The notes under the pieces are model-generated. The model was not told the DNA's origin. It saw only the letters and a program-made list of their open reading frames with translations, and ran no database searches. The position numbers and the translations under genes were made by a program. Source: an uncultured Collinsella sp. (lineage in GTDB: Bacteria; Actinomycetota; Coriobacteriia; Coriobacteriales; Coriobacteriaceae). Taken from it: 41,168 nucleotides of DNA. The stretch lies in the NCBI GenBank assembly GCA_947507155.1, contig CANNOC010000021.1, positions 1-41,168 on the forward strand. Direction: 5' to 3'. This document shows positions 37,730 to 41,168 of this stretch, piece by piece. How positions within the stretch are numbered: position 1 is the first letter of the stretch; every line of letters begins with the position of its first letter.

Positions 37730-38380
37730 CTACGCCTCGACGAAGCTCCTGAGCTTCTCGTGATAGAAGCGTTTCACAGCGTACTGGTAGCGTTGGTCGC
37801 GGATCTCGCCCGCCTTCTGATGGAGGACGACGGCCTGGTTGATGCCGTTCGCGCCATCGGCGGCAGCCCTCCCGATGGTCTTGCCTACCATTTTGGCAAA
37901 ACCAAGCACGGGATTGGAATCATTGCTTTCTTCGGGTTCCGCCGCCTTCTCTCCGGGGCGCAGGGCCGCGAGAAGATCATCGAACTCCATGCCATGCTCC
38001 CTTGCCCTTTCGAGGAACTTCCAGTAGTCCTCCTTGGAAGGCGGCTCGGTATTCACCGTGATGCAGGCGTGGTTCCCGCTCACGCCGATGTAGACGCCTT
38101 CCTCGTCGATGGCTTCGGGGTTGTCGAGCCGAATCGCATCGATGTAGTCTCCGGTGCCTTCCGGCCAGCCGATGAAGACGACCTTCTGACTCGACGAGAT
38201 GGCGGTCTGAGCGAACTGGTCCTCGTTGAAGATGGAGGCATCGACGCTGCCGTCGACGGGGCCGGTCGGACCAGCCTCTGTGTCATCGTTCTTTCCAATC
38301 ATGTTGTAGAGAAGCTTGGAGAACTTGCCGGTGTTTCCGGCCTCGACAATAAGAAGCGATTCGGCGGTGTTGAACATCAT
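37730..38380 (-). CDS. Unknown partner protein, 216 aa
   Basis: The start is taken at ATG 38380 (a second ATG follows at once), behind TAGG; the frame is open further upstream without initiation signals. Not recognised. The N-terminal half looks like a globular alpha/beta domain (ESLLIVEAGNTG, then KVVFIGWPEGTGDYIDAI, then GVYIGVSGNHACITV). A short helical part (SKEDYWKFLERAREHGMEF) leads to an acidic linker (EKAAEPEESNDSN) and a C-terminal region with a GFAKMVGKTIGRAAADG segment. There are no membrane helices or obvious catalytic motif. The first gene of a two-gene operon with the 510-aa protein two bases on; it may be a sensor, activator or immunity partner. TATAAT lies at 38417-38422 (minus). 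Confidence 0.65.
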   Translation of the reverse strand: MMFNTAESLLIVEAGNTGKFSKLLYNMIGKNDDTEAGPTGPVDGSVDASIFNEDQFAQTAISSSQKVVFIGWPEGTGDYIDAIRLDNPEAIDEEGVYIGVSGNHACITVNTEPPSKEDYWKFLERAREHGMEFDDLLAALRPGEKAAEPEESNDSNPVLGFAKMVGKTIGRAAADGANGINQAVVLHQKAGEIRDQRYQYAVKRFYHEKLRSFVEA

Positions 38381-38615
38381 GGGCAACCTATCTAGAGGAA
38401 ATATATGGTTGAGACGATTATAACCCCGAGGTAAACAGCTATATTCAGCTGTCAACTTAATATCGAGAGGGTTTGTAAAGGCTACTCTTGCCCTACGCTG
38501 GGGGGCGTGGAGCATTCAATATCAGACCACTGTCGGGTCTTTTCACTCCTGAATAGCACGCAAGCTCCTAAATGAAAATAATCGCAGGTAAAAGTGAGTG
38601 AAACGACAAAGAAAA

Positions 38616-38645
38616 AGTCTCCGTCCCAACGCGGGAACGGAGACT
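38616..38645 (-). terminator. Terminator for a lost minus-strand gene
   Basis: AGTCTCCGT-CCC and GGG-ACGGAGACT form a stem with an AACGC loop. An A-rich stretch before it gives the minus strand TTTTTCTTTG after the stem. It serves the broken gene ending at 38760, showing that a functional transcript once ended here. Confidence 0.75.
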
Positions 38646-38759
38646 CGATGATCGTTTTTACCCACCGCCGTCGCTGGCGGCTTTGCCGTGACTCACGTAC
38701 AAAACGAGACTCAGCGGCACAGTGCGGCACTCAAAAGTGCAAGTCAAAGTCCCATCGGC

Positions 38760-38883
38760 TTACTCCCACTCAATGACTAGAGCCCTGGTGTAATTGGATG
38801 GATTACCGTTCCGGGAACCGGTATCGACCTACCTGTCCGCCAAGCTCCTTCTTCAGCTCCAACCTAGCATCTGACTCGCGCCG
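38760..38883 (-). pseudogene. Decayed 3' end of an unknown gene
   Basis: Two overlapping minus-strand frames read as protein: one ends ARLELKKELGGQVGRYRFPE-R-stop at 38803, the other runs NPSNYTRALVIEWE-stop at 38760. One frameshift near 38805-38815 would join them. No start exists and TAG closes the frame at 38884. A terminator follows at 38616-38645. The parent protein is unknown; its LVIEWE end recurs at 40873. The rest of 38381-38999 contains only the operon promoter region and the elements listed before the methyltransferase. Confidence 0.45.
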
Positions 38884-38924
38884 CTATAAGCGGAAGCCGG
38901 AGAGCTGCGTCTTAGCCCCAGAAA

Positions 38925-38940
38925 ATAAGGTTAGCCTTAT
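38925..38940. promoter_or_regulatory. DtxR/IdeR-like iron box
   Basis: ATAAGG-TTAG-CCTTAT is a dyad close to the DtxR/IdeR consensus TTAGGTTAGSCTAACCTAA. It lies about 20 bp upstream of the -10 of the methyltransferase cluster, where a repressor would block the -35 region. Iron or manganese control is inferred. Confidence 0.5.
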
Positions 38941-38961
38941 CTTACTTCATGATTCGTGTGT

Positions 38962-38982
38962 TATAGTTAGAAGGCTCTAACT
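38962..38982 (+). promoter_or_regulatory. -10 element overlapped by an inverted repeat
   Basis: TATAGT (38962-38967) is a likely -10 element. AGTTAGA (38965-38971) and TCTAACT (38976-38982) form a 7-bp dyad overlapping it and the expected start point, just ahead of the GGGGG ribosome binding site. Confidence 0.45.
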
Positions 38983-38999
38983 GTTTGGGGGCGATGGCC

Positions 39000-39629
39000 A
39001 TGCTCGAACGCAAGGGCTTCTGGGACAAGAATGCCGGTCGGTACGACCGTTTCATGCGAAAGGACCGGGTGGCGTATGAGAAGATGTATGAGCTGATCAG
39101 GCCGGTGGTGAAAGCAAAAACCGTGCTGGAGGTTGCCACCGGCACGGGGCTTATCGCAAAGAGCATCGTGAATGCGGCGGCACACATCGAGGCTACAGAC
39201 GCTTCTGTACAGATGCTCCTTGAAGCAAAGCGGGACAATCAATCCGCAAAGCTGCACTTTTCCGTACAAGATATGTTCCGCCTGCCCTATGCACAGAAGT
39301 CCTTCGAAGTGGTGATCGCGTCCAACGCGCTTCACATAGTGCCGCATCCGGAAAAAGCCCTGCAAGAAATCAGGCGGGTGCTGAAGGACGGCGGCGTGCT
39401 CATCGCGCCAACTTTCACCCACGCGGGGAACTCGGTTTCCGGCAGGGCAAAAGCCTTTTTCATGAGTATGGCGGGATTCCCCCTCCACAGCAGGTGGACA
39501 AGCGAGGAATACCTGCGTTTCCTGCGTCAAAACGGCTGGGCGGTGCAGAAAAGCGCGGTGCTGAAGGCCTCGTTCCCGTTGACCTATGCGGAATGCACGA
39601 AATCGGAGGGGCCAGATGTCGTTCTTTGA
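39000..39629 (+). CDS. Class I SAM-dependent methyltransferase
   Basis: 209 aa from ATG 39000, with GGGGGCG about eight bases upstream; ATG 38994 lies too close to it. Motif I is VLEVATGTGLIA (about 38-49). An acidic motif II-like region follows in ATDASVQML, and IVPHPEKALQEIRRVLKDGG (about 116-135) is the usual post-III helix and strand of UbiE/COQ5-type enzymes. The C-terminal helices are shorter than in characterised small-molecule methyltransferases. It overlaps the next (broken) methyltransferase gene by 14 bases, so they were translationally coupled. The substrate is unknown; an iron-box-like site upstream hints at metallophore or metal-linked metabolism. Confidence 0.9.
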   Translation: MLERKGFWDKNAGRYDRFMRKDRVAYEKMYELIRPVVKAKTVLEVATGTGLIAKSIVNAAAHIEATDASVQMLLEAKRDNQSAKLHFSVQDMFRLPYAQKSFEVVIASNALHIVPHPEKALQEIRRVLKDGGVLIAPTFTHAGNSVSGRAKAFFMSMAGFPLHSRWTSEEYLRFLRQNGWAVQKSAVLKASFPLTYAECTKSEGPDVVL

Positions 39630-39876
39630 AAACACCCGCAAGCCCGTAGGCCTCGGCTGAAAACTTATGGTTGCCATGATGAATCTGGGCCACAGCCCTG
39701 TGGCGCGGTGGGGACTTCGATTTCTACGACTTGCGCCAAACGCCAAGGTGCTGGATTACGGCTGCGGCGGCGGGGCAAACATAAAACGGCTGCTGAAAAA
39801 ATGCCCGCACATGGCGATAGGCATGACGGTCATAGCGGCTGTGCTGGCAGCAATTATGACAGTTTTTATTCACTGA
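39616..39876 (+). pseudogene. Broken methyltransferase fused to an unrelated tail
   Basis: Starting at ATG 39616 the frame reads SFFENTRKPVGLG, then TGA at 39658-39660, then KLMVAMMNLGHSPVARWGLR and the SAM-binding motif VLDYGCGGGANIKRLLKK. About 15 residues after that motif the methyltransferase fold is lost and a 21-residue hydrophobic tail (MAIGMTVIAAVLAAIMTVFI-H) ends at TGA 39874. So the gene carries a nonsense codon and a deletion joining it to the end of a membrane-protein gene. It overlaps the intact methyltransferase upstream and its stop overlaps the ribosome binding site of the next gene. Confidence 0.8.
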
Positions 39877-39887
39877 GGAAGAAACCT

Positions 39888-40718
39888 ATGAAATGTAAAA
39901 TTGAGAAAAACACCGTGCAGGAGACGCTGATCCTCCCGCTGTATTCCCGGAAGCTGTGTACGGAGCTGTACCCGAACCTTTACAGGGATGAAACAGCGGT
40001 TCGTCTGCTCGACCAGATCGACTACGACTTTTCAGAGGCAGAGAAAAACTCCCGCAGCCTGATGCAGCGCTTTGGTGCGCTCGAGGTGGCCACACGGCAG
40101 AGTGATCTTGCTTTCGAGGTGCGGGATTACCTGAAAGGCCACCCCAATGCGGCGGTGGTCAATCTGGGCTGCGGGCTGGACAACACCGGCAGAACCTGCG
40201 ACAACGGTAGATGCAAGATCTACAATCTGGACTTCCCGGATGTGATTGCCTTGCGGCAGCAGCTACTGCCCGCCGGGGATCGAGAACAAAATATCCCCTG
40301 CGACCTGAAAGACACCGCATGGTTTAGCAAAATCGATGCCTCCGGCGGGGCGGTGTTCTTTGCCTCCGGGGTGTTCTATTACTTTCTGACCCAGCAGGTC
40401 CGGGAACTGGTGCGGGGGATGGCGGGCGTTTTCCCCGGCAGTGTGCTGGTCTTTGATGCTGCCAATCGGACGGCGGTAAAGATGATCGCAAAAACATGGC
40501 TTAAGACTGCAAAAATCAAGGATGTGGGGGCATATTTTGCGGTTTCGGATGCCGCCAAGGAAATCGGCGCGTGGGACAGCCGTCTGCAGGTCACAAGTCG
40601 CGGCTATATGCTGGGTTACAACGATTTGAGAGACCCTTCTGTCAGCGGCTTTTTCCGGTTTCTCGCAAGGGTCGGTGACAAAGGGATGAAAATGCAAATC
40701 GTGAAAATAAGATTTTGA
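39888..40718 (+). CDS. Leucine carboxyl methyltransferase-family (LCM/TcmP-like) O-methyltransferase
   Basis: 276 aa from ATG 39888, with GAGGAAG upstream overlapping the preceding TGA. SAM-binding motif I is VVNLGCGLDNTG (about 86-97), the LCM/PPM1 family hallmark, followed by YNLDFPDVIALRQQLLP, where the aspartate would bind SAM ribose. Acidic and aromatic residues in GGAVFFASGVFYYFLTQQ mark the motif-IV region. The N-terminus (TLILPLYSRKL) matches TcmP-like enzymes of polyketide and small-molecule clusters. It is the only complete gene after the broken methyltransferase and shares its operon; the target is unknown. Confidence 0.9.
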   Translation: MKCKIEKNTVQETLILPLYSRKLCTELYPNLYRDETAVRLLDQIDYDFSEAEKNSRSLMQRFGALEVATRQSDLAFEVRDYLKGHPNAAVVNLGCGLDNTGRTCDNGRCKIYNLDFPDVIALRQQLLPAGDREQNIPCDLKDTAWFSKIDASGGAVFFASGVFYYFLTQQVRELVRGMAGVFPGSVLVFDAANRTAVKMIAKTWLKTAKIKDVGAYFAVSDAAKEIGAWDSRLQVTSRGYMLGYNDLRDPSVSGFFRFLARVGDKGMKMQIVKIRF

Positions 40719-40727
40719 GAGACAAAA

Positions 40728-40844
40728 ATGAAGCGCGCTCACTTTGACGTTGAAGAAGACGGCTTTTACGGCACATATTGGGCGTGCAAGGACACACATA
40801 CAGCAGCGGACACGGATTCGATTGAAACCGTGCCCGCTATCTAA
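40728..40844 (+). CDS. Short frame of 38 aa, probable remnant
   Basis: ATG 40728 follows the LCM-family stop by nine bases, behind a weak GAGAGA. The product begins MKRAHFDVEEDGFYGTYWAC and ends abruptly in unrelated-looking residues. It looks like the 5' end of a further gene in this operon cut by a deletion, though a genuine small protein cannot be excluded. Confidence 0.35.
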   Translation: MKRAHFDVEEDGFYGTYWACKDTHTAADTDSIETVPAI

Positions 40845-40872
40845 TACTATATTATTTTATCGAACGTCTGTT

Positions 40873-41168
40873 CTATTCCCACTCGATAACAAGATCCGCA
40901 GGTAGAAGTGTAGTCCAGTTATTTGCACCACAAATTAACAGGCGTTTCTTCAACTGAATTTGGTCCTCATTTGGTCCCCACGCATAAAACGGAAAGGCCG
41001 ATTCAAGATCTTTAATCAACTGGATCGTCCTTTGGTGGGCATTTGACCCAACGATATTTCTCATCGTCAAGGCGCGCGGCCAACTCATGGCGATCTCTAT
41101 AGCGCAATGCTATAGGTTTAGGGAAAAGATCGTCTTTTACGGAAGCAATCAACTCGTGAGGCGCATTG
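40873..41168 (-). pseudogene. Frameshifted 3' end of an unknown gene, cut by the window edge
   Basis: Entering from the window end, one minus-strand frame reads NAPHELIASVKDDLFPKPIA, then LRYRDRHELAARLDDEKYRW, and stops at TAA 41012-41014. A second frame, open from about 41109, gives QLIKDLESAFPFYAWGPNED, QIQLKKRLLICGANNWTT and LLPADLVIEWE-stop at 40873. Both look like protein; a frameshift near 41015-41045 would join them into one C-terminus. The identity is unknown. An independent 71-aa product from ATG 41088 is possible but has no good ribosome binding site. Confidence 0.45.

Overview
The window looks like a chromosomal segment of a gut coriobacterium, most likely Collinsella. I infer this from GC-rich coding DNA, coriobacterial-type genes (a CD1871A-type CXXC mini-protein, a sortase protein with an LAGTG anchor, a separate ParE/ParC pair), and AT-richer intergenic palindromic repeats of a kind I associate from memory with Collinsella. 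No database search was possible. No rRNA, tRNA, CRISPR array or intact transposase was recognised.

Layout. 1-2.1 kb: palindromic repeats, an orphan ribbon-helix-helix protein and a dus gene. 2.2-4.0 kb: a membrane protein gene bracketed by two inverted copies of a ~180-bp palindromic element. 4.0-10.3 kb, all minus strand: a MacB/FtsX-type ABC exporter, CoA-disulfide reductase with a fused rhodanese, a single-domain rhodanese, and a cysteine-rich Crp/Fnr regulator, probably a reactive-sulfur response group. 10.6-14.6 kb: a minus-strand redox operon (48-aa CXXC protein, polyferredoxin membrane protein, TlpA-like lipoprotein) diverging from an OmpR-type two-component system. 14.6-20.2 kb: a LuxR-type regulator frameshifted at three tandem 8-bp repeats, then a 1455-aa Tat-exported, sortase-anchored surface protein. 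20.2-25.8 kb: an XRE regulator with a four-helix membrane protein, then parE-parC. 25.8-27.0 kb: an Orc1/Cdc6-like AAA+ ATPase behind three 19-bp direct repeats.

27.1-34.7 kb is a redox and carbonyl-detoxification neighbourhood: FMN reductase, a hydrolase with a nonsense codon, a CMD-cupin fusion, divergent MerR with a classic 19-bp-spacer operator, LysR, two aldo-keto reductases around a flavodoxin remnant, and an iron-dependent alcohol dehydrogenase.

34.8-41.2 kb is an accessory island with many gene ends and remnants. It holds a DUF3800 protein behind a terminator-ended, highly structured presumptive ncRNA; a two-gene operon of unknown function (PD-(D/E)XK-like N-terminus plus glycine-rich membrane segments, and a partner); and a decaying methyltransferase cluster with a DtxR/IdeR-like iron box. 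The DUF3800-RNA module lies between 67-bp direct repeats. This RNA module and the adjacent unknown operon are the best candidates for an undescribed, possibly defence-related, system.
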